Shown here piece after piece: positions 1 through 11,041 of a stretch of 64,000 bases of DNA. The number at the start of each line of letters is the position of its first letter. Positions within the stretch are counted from its first letter, which is position 1. This DNA is from Aldrovandia affinis (Eukaryota > Chordata > Actinopteri > Notacanthiformes > Halosauridae): NCBI GenBank assembly GCA_029706075.1, contig JAINUG010000114.1, positions 806,001-870,000 on the forward strand, read 5' to 3'. The notes under the pieces were generated by a model. The model saw only the letters and a list, made by a program, of their open reading frames with translations. It did no database searches and was not told the origin of the DNA. The position numbers were made by a program, and so were the translations under genes.

Positions 1-416
1 CACTCCAAGAGTTAAAACAAAATACGGTGAAGCAGCTTTTAGTCATTCTGCCTCGAGCATCTGGAATAAACTTCCTGAAGAACTCAAACAAGCCCAAACT
101 CTAAATATATTCAAAACTAGGCTAAAAACCTTCATGTTCTGCAATATCTATGACTAAACACTAGCACTTTGATTTACTCTTTTAATGATTTATTTGTATT
201 TTTTACTCTATATATTTTGTTTTTTATCTGTTCTTATTTCTTTTTATATCCTATTTTTAAAATTATTATTCTTATTTTTATTCTTATTTTTATTATATAT
301 TCACTTATTTGTATTTTCTTACCTATTGTCCTTGTTCTGTATTTTCTGTGTAAAGCACTTTGAATTGCCATTGTTGTATGAAATGTGCTATGTAAATAAA
401 CTTGCCTTGCCTTGAA
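1..416 (+). mobile_element. 3' end of an L2/CR1-type LINE
   Basis: The first 150 bases translate in one frame to the typical C-terminal end of fish LINE polymerases (trypsin-like sequence, an RYGEAAFS motif, a WNKLPEEL motif, then FKTRLKTFMF) followed by a stop. A T-rich 3' UTR follows, and the copy ends with a TAAAGCACTTTGAATTG motif and an AATAAACTTGCCTTGCCTTG tail. The short repeat at the end fits target-primed insertion of a 5'-truncated copy. The copy runs off the left edge. The small ORFs in the T-rich part are low-complexity and not genes. Confidence 0.7.
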
Positions 417-2700
417 AATTAAATGTAATTTTTATTTACAATTGAAAAAGTAACATTGTACAGGGCACCAAGTGAGGTGATGTTCCTAGTTGATTGAGTT
501 ATATGACAATAAACCTATTACAATAACATATTGCCATTGCCTATTTAACAACATGACTGTTCTATAGAGAAGGGTTGTATTTATTACCGTCTATAGACTC
601 TTTTACAAACCCTCCCTGATGCAGGTGATGCTATACAGCCATTTGTTCCTTCCATGAATGCTGTGGAGCATGCCAAAGCCATGGGTGGTGTGTGTTCTCT
701 CTCAGCCCCGCTCTCAGGTGATCTCAGAGCTCAGTTAGGGGGCTGTTGGCACCTCATCTCCACACTGGTTGCAGGGATCTGTGAACCCAGTGGGACACTT
801 CATTGCAGTTTGCTCAGAAAACCCTAAATCTATGCCTGCTTACAATATTGTTATTCTTATGGTGAGCACCGGTATAGCATTAATCAGCAAAAGCACTGCT
901 GATCCACCATAACACCCACAGGACAAACTCTAGCTGAGAGAAACAAGGAGAAAAGATTCAAAAACAGTGGGAGTGGGAATTACCACGAAACTACAAAGTG
1001 ATCCCTTTCAGATTGACTTCTCAAACTCTTGCAGAGCTTTCATTTGTACTTCAAAAAATAAAAGGCAGTAAATGGAAAAAATACACCAGTCAGTATTTAA
1101 TAAGTCTGATTTTAAAAGCCAGTTGCTGTTTTCCCCGCCGCCCCCAAAGACACACACACAATTGGCAGCAAGCCTGTTTATGAAGCTGTATAACTACTCT
1201 TTGCCTGAGGAGACGTTACCTACCAGGAGGAACATATAAGTAATTTGAGACCAGAAGAGAACATTCTTCATCCTTTGATTTAATCAGAGCATGGAAAAAA
1301 TAATGGAAAACCCAAATATACTTAGAAAACAAAAATACTTGTATTTTAACCTCAACAATGGCACTATACATGACAGCACACCACAGTTATTTAATTAATT
1401 TGTTTTTAAACGCTCTTTTGGAGTGCTGCTACGATTACGTAACCCCTATGGTAGAATTATTGAGTTGGTAAAGAAATAAAGGAGAACATCTAAAGGTTTA
1501 AGATTTATGGTATGCTTTAGTGTCTAAAGCTTCTGTCAGACATTTTTTATCAGAGATTTATCAAGCCATGGGCCTCAATTTATATCCAAGGGAATGGAAA
1601 ATGCCATAGTCCCTTCGTGTTTGACTGTCTTTATTATAATTGGGAGTATTGCACATTGAGAGATTCACAGAGACTGCCTGTGTTATGACCTGTGTATATA
1701 CAAATTAGTATAGTGGGCCATGCTTTTTGTTTGGCATGTAATAACGCTGTAGTTACAGCTTTTAGCCTTGAGACACTTCCAGACTTTTTGTTTGCAAAAC
1801 TGCAAAAAATTATTATAAAATATTTTTAAAAATGTATTACTGAATTCCATTGATATTTCCAAGATATTTGATAAGGTGCATCCCAGGTTTGAATTGTAGA
1901 AGGATGGGCTTTATTAATACATGCAACAGAGTGTTCAGACAAAATAATGTTTTTGAAATGGTTAAGAACGTTTTGAGTTTTTAGAAACCTTTTTATAGTT
2001 AAAGAATATATATATCCATGGTTTTTCTCATTATGTAATTTACAGTTGCTTGTATTTGTAATTTAGTTTTATTAATTGCTATTTTGCTGTATAAAATGGG
2101 TGTAATTCTTATATTGTTAGAATTAACTTGGAATATGTATGATTGTCATGACAATGGATGTTCAGCATTGCATAGCCTACATATACATCAGGGAAGAGGC
2201 AACAGACTGACGAAAAAAACGAATGACGAATTAATCCCCAGTCATTTGAAACAAAAGCTGCTGTTGGCCCCATTCCAGTCTAAAACTCCAATCCGGGTTT
2301 TATTACAGATAATTGAGAGGTGGATCCCGAGGAATGAGCGTTTAAAGGTGGGGGCGTGGAAAAAACTTTATGAGTTGAACTGGGTTAGTTGTACAGTGAA
2401 CGGGACAGGATGGAAGTATCACGGATGACCTGCGATGGATACTCACTAAACTGTTAATTACAAAAGACGAAGCTCACGCCCTGAACTTCGTAACCTCGCG
2501 CCAGCATTGTGCAAATACAAAATGCTCTGTTGCTTTGTGCAAAATGATCGCCAGATGTTTCGCGTTTCACTGATGCTCAACTCGTAAAAAGGGAAAGTCC
2601 GCAAAACTCATGCTTTCTGTGAGAGTTATTGTACATCCATTCACGTTTTGCTTGAAAAGAAAATCTATGCATTCTAATTCAACGTTTTAAAACAACTAGC
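417..2700. other. Upstream intergenic DNA, no gene seen
   Basis: No credible coding exon, RNA gene or transposon with recognisable ends was found. Small ORFs at 998-1183 and 2084-2428 have no domain-like composition and no splice support. The stretch lies just upstream of the kcp promoter, so it may hold distal control elements that cannot be identified by eye. Confidence 0.5.
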
Positions 2701-2727
2701 TGAAACTTGGGAGGAACGCGTTGACAG

Positions 2728-2735
2728 TATATAAA
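2728..2735 (+). promoter_or_regulatory. kcp: TATA box of kcp
   Basis: The sequence TATATAAA followed by G lies about 100 bases upstream of the first ATG of the signal-peptide exon at 2833. A start site 25 to 32 bases downstream (about 2758-2765) would give a 5' UTR of about 70 bases with no ATG before the proposed start codon. This is inference from spacing; there is no transcript evidence. Confidence 0.5.
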
Positions 2736-2832
2736 GCAGTATACACTATCTATAAGTGATAGTCGAGCCATCTCTAGTAATTTGCTTGGTCCTCGGAGCT
2801 GCGGGGCCGTGCAGTGAAGACTGGTGCAGATA

Positions 2833-2956
2833 ATGGGGATCTCTTGGATCAGAACAGCTTCGTCTCTACAGTTCTGTGTCTTCGCTTTTTGGAGCTTTCG
2901 TTTGGCAACGCGAGCTGAAGAAGACGCTCCTCTCCAATATTACGACGATGAAAACG
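2833..2956 (+). CDS. kcp: kcp exon 1: signal peptide
   Basis: The start ATG at 2833 opens a 41-residue segment with a hydrophobic core (LQFCVFAFWSF) and a likely cleavage after the RLATRA motif, so the product is secreted. After it comes an acidic EEDAPLQYYDDEN stretch. The donor GT at 2957 splits a codon after one base (phase 1) and the G joins the TC of exon 2 to make the Val of VIDLLEALN, a typical TSPN start. Upstream in-frame codons lack another ATG. Confidence 0.75.
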
Positions 2957-3205
2957 GTATTTCGAAATGGATATCCATCAGTTTAAGTTCTATTCTGAAA
3001 GTTGTTTTAATGTGTGACATGCCTTTCAGAATAAAAAGGCATGTCACACATCTCACTGTTCATCTACTCTAATTACTGTTCAGTTAAAATATTGACAAAT
3101 GTTAACCGTGCCTAACTATAGTGTAGATATTAATGTCGAGTAGTAATATGTGGTAAAATTAGTTGCATATTTTTCACAAAAACTAATATTTACTACACAG
3201 TACAG

Positions 3206-3260
3206 TTTACATTTACATTTTGGCATTTAGCAGACGATTTTATCCAGAGCGATTTACAAA
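3206..3260 (-). repeat. SINE tail fragment
   Basis: Carries the fish SINE/LINE tail TTTACATTT, GCATTTAGCAGACG and TATCCAGAGCGATTTACA in the reverse orientation, without a tRNA-like head. Confidence 0.6.
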
Positions 3261-3680
3261 ATGTGCATTTATACATGGTAGTTAATCATAACATCCCCCC
3301 CCCCAATTATAAGCATACCATATATGCCATGCATAAATAGCCAAGGTATTAAAAATGCAGTGAATAAAAGGTCTACATTGTAACACCTCGGTTTCAAAAC
3401 AGTTATTTAGCCATTTTCAAAGAATTGTCCTTACTTTAATGAGTTTTGTGATACAGATATGACATACTTTACAGTTTACTTTGTTTCCTTTTTTAGTGTT
3501 TAGAAACTGGGCAAATTGCCAGTTGTAACTTTGTCATGCCCTACACAGAAACTTAAAATGACTATGTTATTAAACAAATCTGTATTCATCCCTAACGATG
3601 TAAATGTGTGCAAAACTATCATGGAATATATATATTCATATCTATATCAAAGCAATGTTCAATAAAATAGAAAATTGTCT

Positions 3681-4830
3681 CTAAATCTTGGATTTCTCAA
3701 AATAGCTATCCTTTGCCTTGAGAACAGCCTCACAAACACGGGGCATTTGGTTAACAACTTTCAGCAGGAAATCACCCAACATGTCCTTCCAACTCTCATG
3801 CAGCAATTCCCAGAGATTTAGGGCACGTGGGTTACTTTGCTTTGACTCCGCTATCCAGTTCATTCTGTACAAGTTCTATGAGATTGAAGTGTGGAGACTG
3901 GGGAGGCCAGGTCATTAGTTTGAGTTTTCCTTCACGTTCCTTCTTCACCAGATAGTTCTTGCACAACTTCAAGGTGTGTTTTGGGTCATTATCTTGTTGA
4001 AGAATGAAGGACGATAGTCTGACTAGCCGTAATCCAGATGGAATGGCGTGCCTCTGAAGGATGCTGTGATAGCCATGCTGGTTGAGACTGGCATGGACTT
4101 GCTAAAGATTACCAACTCTGTCACCAGCAAAGCAACACCAAGTCATGACACTGCCTCCTCCATGCTTGAAGGCGCTCACCACTCAGGCGCTCACCCTCTC
4201 TGCGTCTTATAAACATTCGGTAGTTGAATCCAAATGTTTCAAATTTTGATTCATTTGTCCATAGGACTGACTTCCACTCCTCAGATGTCCAGTTTCTGTG
4301 TTGTTTAGCCCAGGCAAGTCTTTTCTGTGACGATCAGGATAAGGACCCAGAGGCAGATCAGGATATTGGCAAAAGAGGAGTTTAATGGGAAGCAGGGGTC
4401 AAAACCAGGAATCAGATATGGCAAAGGTACAAAATCACAAGGCAAAAGGGAGGTCAAGAAAACAGTCAAAAAGGTCTAAACGGGCAGGCAGAAAGGCAAA
4501 CAAAACAGAATCGCTAGGCAGGCTCGGGGTAGTCAACAGAAGGGGTGTCTCGGAAAATTCAATAAACTCTGGCTTCGGAAAAGTAGGCTCAGGGAATAAT
4601 GATCAATAAACAAAGTACAAAAACAAACCGAACAGACACTCAGAACGTAACATTTTCCTCTTATTCTGCACTCTTAACAGTGTTTCTTTGCAGTGATTCA
4701 AATCGTTTGATGGTGTTAGCCGCTGCAGTAACAGACACTTGCAAAGTTATTGCGATTTGTCTCAAAGATTGTCTTTGAATTGTCTTTTTTCTTTGCATAA
4801 CTGAACTTTTTCCCCCATTTTCTCCCTTAC
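3681..4830 (-). mobile_element. Tc1/mariner transposon fossil, interrupted by a solo LTR
   Basis: On the - strand, 3681-3872 encodes a Tc1-type transposase C-terminus (NPRALNLWELLHESWKDM to AVLKAKDSYFEKSKI). The sequence continues to about 4830 with transposase-like remnants around 3900-4320 and 4653-4830, broken by stops. A solo LTR (4326-4652) splits it. Outer terminal repeats were not located, so the ends are approximate. Confidence 0.6.
4326..4652 (-). mobile_element. Solo LTR of a Ty3/gypsy chromovirus-like element
   Basis: A 327-base block starts TGTGACGATCAGG and ends GAACGTAACA (TG..CA), flanked by identical 5-bp duplications TTTTC (4321-4325 and 4653-4657), which are consecutive in the Tc1 fossil when the block is removed. 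Its order of motifs (GACCCAGAGG near the left end, a GTTTAATGGG motif inside) resembles the LTRs at 49306 and 54245, also on the - strand. No internal region remains, as expected after LTR-LTR recombination. Confidence 0.75.
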
Positions 4831-6002
4831 ATTCAGGAATGACAAACCTGTGCCTATGCTAACTATATTGTCTTGTTATCAGAAAGTACATTTTTTCCAA
4901 CCGAAATCACAGCAGACTGTTGGGCTTGTATCGGGCTACTGTTGTGTGCATTTGTAGCCATTATTAAGCTGTAAAACACACTATATTTAATTTTGAACAA
5001 GACTGAAACTATTTCTGCCATTACTGCCGTGCTCACAAAGCGTAACGAAGGACAGACGAGCATGCGAGGCTTCAAGAACCGCTCAAGACCAACCATAACT
5101 TATAACACAGCATCTCAAATTACAATATTTAGTGAAATTGTATTAATATGGTGATCTAACATCAAAATACATTAAAAGAGACAAAGAATAAGAAATTGCT
5201 GTAAAGTTTGTTTTAACCCCCTTTGTAACACCAAATGGAGGAGTGATTGTGCTATTGATCAGCAGGGTCCTCAACCTTTGCTTCACTCTTCATAGAAACA
5301 GGACTTTAGCATATTGTAGTATTGCACACATGGTATGGTCTAACACCTTCTGTCAAAATACTCTTAATTGATTAGATGTCACTGAATTGCTTTGAAACAG
5401 AATGACTAGATAAGCTGTTATATCTTGATTTTAATAAAATATCATGCAAGCTTGTTCAGGTTGACCATCTTGTGTCCAGAAGTACAGGTATGTGGAACCA
5501 TAAGCTGTTCTCAACTGACATGTATAATTGATTTATGAAGATACAATTGGGGTGATGTCAAACCCTCAAAAATATGGTTGTTGGACAAAACTACTTTGGT
5601 GTGTTAGTCTAAAAGCCTCCGCTGGTGCTGGGGGAGGGGGGGGTCTTCCTGTCTGCCGCTGTGTTGCCTGTGGGCCAGCACTTCCTGTGCATCTAATGGG
5701 GTCCACGTGTCTGTTTCCTGAAGAGATGGACACTCTAATGAGAGCAGTGTGTGTGAGAGAGATGCACCATACAGACATTTTGTGCATCATGGGAATATAT
5801 CTAGTCTCATACTGCCTTTACAGCTGCAGTGGGAATAGTAATTTGCTCAACAAGTGAAAAGCGTAATTTAGGCACAGAAGTGTGTGTCTCGTAGTGGATC
5901 TGCATGAACCCAAAGCAGAGTTTATGACAAATCCATGCTGGTTTATTTCTGTGGGACAACCACACCTTGCGCGCACTGATCTGGGGATGATGTAATCTTC
6001 AG

Positions 6003-6150
6003 TGGTTCCCTGTGGCTCAGTGGGTAGAGCATGGCATTGGCAACGCTTAGGTTGTGGGTTCGATTCCCACTGGGACCACATATACTGAAAAATGTGTGCA
6101 TTCACTACTGTAAGTCGCTTTGGATAAAAGCGTCTGCTAAATGGTTAAAA
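6003..6150 (+). mobile_element. tRNA-derived SINE
   Basis: Has an A-box-like TGGCTCAGTGGGTAGAGC and a B box GGTTCGATTCC in tRNA spacing, followed by the tail GTCGCTTTGGATAAAAGCG and TCTGCTAAATG. The tRNA-like head is not a real tRNA gene because the rest of the cloverleaf does not follow and the fish SINE tail does. Confidence 0.75.
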
Positions 6151-6239
6151 AAATGCTTAACATGAATGGAAAGGGAAATCAGAGAATTGCAGGCAGTACT
6201 ATTAGCTGGGAGAGGGCTCAGTGTTATGACAGAGCTGGA

Positions 6240-6420
6240 AAATCTACTGAACAAGGACATGGGTGGGCAGGGACATTTAGGACAGGGTAGGCGTGGACAT
6301 GTAGGATGGTGGGTGGGGACAAATAGGATAGGATGAGCGGGGACATGCAGGATAGGTGGAGGGACATGTAGGATAGTGTGGGTGGGGACATGTAGGACAG
6401 GTTAGGTGGAAATGTGTGCA
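6240..6420. repeat. Minisatellite, about 30-bp unit
   Basis: Repeated GGACATGTAGGATAG and GTGGGTGGGGACA motifs, about six diverged units. Confidence 0.7.
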
Positions 6421-8757
6421 ATGGTGAAATACAGATTGTGGAAGAGTTTTAGACCAGCTTCCTTCTTCTTACTCGCTCACTCTGAGAGGTACAGTAGTCG
6501 CAAAGCATCATCTAGATCCATTAATAATGATGTCAAGGCTCATTCATTTGAGTCTGATGATTTATTTTCTTAGAATTTGATTAACTTTATAACTTCTGCA
6601 TGCTGCAACTCAATCATTTCTCAGTTACACTTGTAAATTCACTATCATTTATAATATTTATTTATTCCTTTACATTACTTTACAGTCATTAACACCTGGT
6701 TAGTTAATGGTTCATTGTGACTACTGCTAATGACTTTATATGAATGCCAAAGATTAATTACTGATCTATACCTGAGTCTTAATGTAAATAGTTACCAGTT
6801 ACAAGTCTGTCAGCATCAAGTGTCTACAGAATTTGGTCCTGATTTCTCCAGGCTTAGTTTTCCTTTGCCATAGTGATTTCATAATTGATATGAATGTGCA
6901 GTGACACGTAAACACATCTAAGATGTGTCTGAATGCCCTTCAGAGTGCTCACACAGAACAAGCAATTTTTCAGCAGGCCCATGAGGAGGAACTGCAGGTT
7001 AGTCCATAAGGTAGGACTTGCCAAGCAATCTGACAGAAATCAAACCATGCTGGATGATCCCATAGCAGGAAGAAAGTTACATTGCAATAACAATGCTGGT
7101 TGGTATGGAGGCCCTCAGAGACCTTAAGTCCCAGTCTTCTGATTCTGTGCCAGTTTATCAGGGTGGATATCTCTCTTTGACGCTACCCTTATGTTTGAGT
7201 CTTTGTGGTGCCAGGGCCTTTGGTCTTTAGGGAGGATACCTTGGCCGGCTGCTAAAGCTGGCAGAATGCACACCTTCCTATGGTGCCTAAGACTGCATTA
7301 GTCTCCTTGCTATTTTAGATGTGAAATTGAAGCATCTGCTGTTCTGCTCTGTCTTTTGTATGACCCTGATAAAATGTTGAACAGAAGAAAAATGGTTTCC
7401 TATTTATTCTATGTTCACATTAAAAATGAATTATTAGCAAAACATTGAACATGTTCTTGCGGTTTTATGGTCAGAATCACAAAAAATAATGTGCTGCAGA
7501 AACCCAGCCATTAATTGTCATTGGAGTTCTTCACTCACTTACCTGAAGAGGATTATTACAATAATTACAGGCATCATACTGTATCCTTATCCAAAGTTCA
7601 GAGCAGGCAAGCTGGCATCTAAAGTACAGCTCAAAAATACTCATTCCTCAGTGCAAAACTTGATTATATTATTGATAAAGACTTTAAACACATGCGACTG
7701 AAGGATGTAAACAAGTCTTTTGGTGGGCATGTGTCCATCAAGGCTCAGGATTGGCACACTTGGGACAGTGAAAAACCACAGCAGAACAAGTGGTGACTTG
7801 GAAAAACAATCAGCTCTTAATGCCTAAGACTTTTTACTGATCCAATGAGGGGTATACATTTCACTGAACTTGGTTTTGGCAGGAGAGGTCTGTCTCATTC
7901 AGATGTACTTCAATAGAGCATGCCAAAGATATTTTCACTTTGTTTGGAGCTGGCTGTAGCTCAAAACTATGGTGGCGCTTCTCAGCGTGAAAACCCATTA
8001 CCATTGCTTCCCAATTTCCGTAAACCCTGTGTTATTTAATTAATTTAGCAAATTAATATGTTTTGTGCCAAACCAGATGTTAAACTCCATTCTGGGGTAT
8101 TTTTTGTCTTTTGGATTTTTGTCATCAAATAACAATTTGATAAACACTTAACGTCTTAATCCTACCCAAAAACAGACTACAGAAAGATCTTTGTGTAAAT
8201 GTGAATTGTTTTAAATGGGATGCCATCTGTGGTCTCTATCAGGTGTAATACTAGTATTCCTGCCCACACAGCTGTCTACACGAGAGAGAAATAACTGTGT
8301 CCTCCATTTTCATGCTACTTGCAGATGGACTGTGTCTATTTCTTTCACAGACCTCTGCATAATAGCATGTTATTCTTCTTTAGCCAGTTCTGTTGAAAGC
8401 GAGAAACGGTCAAAGTGCTGCCTGTGTCAAGTGGCAGGAATTTATTCTAGACTCTGGACCCCATGCTGTGGCCACACAGATGTTCTTGAGAGAGGCGCTG
8501 GCGCATGAGACATCCCCCCCAATGACAGCAAAGACAAAGAACCACAGTGCCACTGTTGGCTACACACTGCAGGCTTTCACTGTATATACTCGTATGTGTA
8601 TTTGAAAAGGTTCGAAATGTACAGATGAGCAGAACTCATGCACTGTCAGTAGGATTGTGGATTATTTCAGTGTAATTCAAGTCTGAAATTAGCAGTCACT
8701 AATTTCATATAATACTCGGTAGAAATGAACCTCTTTGATTGATGGTCATAGCTGTTA

Positions 8758-8806
8758 GTCACTTTGGTTAAAAGCGTCTGTATTTAAGCGTCTGCTAAAT
8801 ATCTCA
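8758..8806 (+). repeat. SINE tail remnant
   Basis: GTCACTTTGGTTAAAAGCG then AAGCGTCTGCTAAAT, the fish SINE tail with a small internal duplication. Confidence 0.5.
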
Positions 8807-8966
8807 ATTGTAAAATTGTGGTTGCCTTTATTCAAGCTGTTGTCCTGTGCTGTCCTGTGCTGTTGTATTATGGTATAACGGTCATTCTCTTAACCAGAAT
8901 CCCTATCTGAGTGAACAATCATGAATGAGTTAATAGCACCTAAATATGCTATAATTATATTTTCAG

Positions 8967-9523
8967 TCATTGATCTCCTGGAAGCTCTGAATATCACACG
9001 CTCCATCAAGGGTGTGACTAAGGCCAAGGGCCTTGAGCCAGAAGTCCCGGCCTGGAAATTCCGTCAGCGGGTGCCCCACCTCACCCTACCCCGGGACTTC
9101 TCCATCTACTTCCTCAGCACAATGCAGGGCTCCATTGGGTTCCATTTCGTGGCCCAACAGGCCAAGAACTCTGACGGCACCCTCGTCTCCTTCATTTCGC
9201 CGGCCGCCCTGAAGAAAGATGGCCGCCCACTTCTCCAGCTGGTCTCCAGCACCCGCTCCAACCAGCTACGCTTGGACTACCGTGCGGTTCACAGCATGGA
9301 GCCTGCCAGCATCCTTTTCCCCGGCGGCACACCCTTCTCCAACGGCCGCTGGGCCCGCGTGGCCCTCAATCTCGAGGCCCACAAGATCTCGCTCTTCATC
9401 GACTGCGAGGAGGCTATTGTCTTCGAGAAAAGCCGGGGCGAGGACGTGCTGAGCCTCACTCTGCCCATCGACCTGGAAATCACCTTTGCCAGTGTGCCCG
9501 ACGACAAGGCGAGCAAGTTCCTG
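8967..9523 (+). CDS. kcp: kcp exon 2: TSPN / laminin-G-like domain
   Basis: The acceptor TATTTTCAG precedes 557 bases encoding a complete thrombospondin N-terminal-like domain. It opens with VIDLLEALN and carries FSIYFLST, GSIGFHFVAQQ, the RWARVALNLE strand and the LFIDCEEA turn typical of this fold. The donor is CTG|GTGAGT, phase 0. The domain is a jelly-roll module found in thrombospondins, NELL proteins, collagens and Xenopus kielin, often binding heparin or matrix partners. GC content and third-position GC are clearly higher than in the surrounding intron. No internal stop. Confidence 0.9.
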
Positions 9524-10968
9524 GTGAGTCACGCGGTGGCCCTATGATAATTACGAAAGAAACAGTACAAGATTGGTTCCTAGTGGAATGACATTTCACA
9601 TTTGTCATCTTATCCTTTATCCTGGATACTGTGAGTGGAGTAGGGTTTACTCAGGAAGCCTTTTTATTTATTTAATTTCATTTAATTATAGCTTTTTATT
9701 GGTATTCTCTAAGGGAAGAGTTGTGCTTTGAAATCAGTTTGAACAGAAGCAGTTTGGTTTATTTATGAGTGGAATGAGAGATAAACGCTGCAAAACTGAA
9801 GGAAACATGGCAAATGAGACCAATCTGGTTTAAACTGCTGGTCTAAACTGTTGATCTGCTGAAACTCTGTAGTCTGGAGGGGCCAATGATCAGAGCAGGG
9901 CTGTTAGGTTTGTTATTCTAATCTGTTTTGGAAGACTGGAAGTGGAGAGAGTTGAGGGACGGGATGTGAGGGATTCTGAGAAACTTGGGAGGAAGAATTC
10001 ACACAGAGCTGACAAGCCTTCTCGCTCTGCAGATAATGAACTCAGATGGCTGGTAACTCCTTATTTGTGGAATGTAGCGATAATGGACCAGGGAACGCTA
10101 CAAAATAAACTTAATGCTAGTGCCTTAATAAAGAAAAGTTTACCTTGAGGCTCAATTTGAGTATGCAAATACTAATTGTGCATTGGGTAATTGCTTACTG
10201 TGGTTGCCATGGTTTGCAGAAAAACAATACATACGCTACATGATAAAAGAACGAGTATAAAAGTATAGTTATTGTTAACCCTTTATGTGTATTATATTTT
10301 GCTGATATTAAGAAATGTTTTACTGTATCGCTGTATACAGTAAACTGATAAACTGTACACAGCCAGCATTGTGTAACTATGATTTACACTGCAGTAACAC
10401 TCAAGTGAACCAGGAATGCTCAGCTAAGGAATACGATTTATTGTTATTGTTAAAAGTCACTTAAAAAGGAAATGTGTGATCAATCATTATAACATTTACA
10501 TCCAAAATATATTTATGTGTGTAGTTAGTCACTTGTGGTTTTTAGTTTGCTTCGTGGAAAAAAAACTTTGGGTTTCGGGTTTCTAGTGTGAAAATGATTT
10601 TATCAAAGCTGCATTAACTAATGTCAATTACATTACAATGACATTAAATAATGCTCAACAGACATTAAAGAATGACAAATAAATATTAAAGAATGTCAAC
10701 AGAGCATTATAAAATTCTAAAGGAACATTAAAAATACCAGTGGCGCAGTATAGAAGGTTAAAGGGACATTACAGAATGCCATTGTGTCATTGAAGAGTTT
10801 CAAAGGCTCAAATTGTAAAAATTCAAATGGACATAAGGAGTATTATAGACTGCCAAGGGGACATTGAAGACATCAAAGGGAATGTCAAATCAACATTATA
10901 GGTGGCTAAAGTGTCATTAAAGTCAAGATGTCAAAGGGGCATGAAAGAAAGTGGGCTTCTCTTTCCAG
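9524..10968. other. kcp: Intron 2
   Basis: No coding exon seen. The last 400 bases hold a degenerate tandem repeat (see 10615-10950). Confidence 0.6.
10615..10950. repeat. Degenerate short minisatellite
   Basis: About a dozen diverged units with the core GACATTAAAGAATG and the spacer TCAAAGG recur every 20 to 30 bases up to the exon 3 acceptor region. The repeat is old, as units differ by substitutions and indels. Confidence 0.5.
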
Positions 10969-11041
10969 GGTTACTGGCAAACAGCAGAGGTCTCCACCAG
11001 TGGCTACATGAGACGCCCATGGCACTGTGAAAATCTATCAG
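10969..11041 (+). CDS. kcp: kcp exon 3: TSPN C-terminal linker
   Basis: A short exon of 73 bases between a CTCTTTCCAG acceptor and an ATCAG|GTACCT donor. It starts in phase 0, in frame with exon 2, and ends in phase 1, in frame with exon 4. It encodes 24 residues beginning GYWQTAEVST and including PWHCENLS. The assignment rests on splice sites, matching phases on both sides and the open frame; the family relationship of the peptide itself is not clear. Confidence 0.6.

Larger units (their letters stand above)
2957..8966. other. kcp: Intron 1
   Basis: A 6-kb intron with repeat remnants listed separately (3206-3260, 3681-4830, 6003-6150, 6240-6420, 8758-8806). No other coding exon supported. 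The ORFs at 5528-5857 and 8215-8508 lack splice support and domain character. Confidence 0.6.

Noticed and set aside
169..415. Hydrophobic ORFs resembling membrane proteins
   Set aside because: They come from T-rich low-complexity sequence in a LINE 3' UTR.
6003..6078. A tRNA gene
   Set aside because: A- and B-box-like sequences are present but the 3' part is the fish SINE tail, so it is a SINE head.
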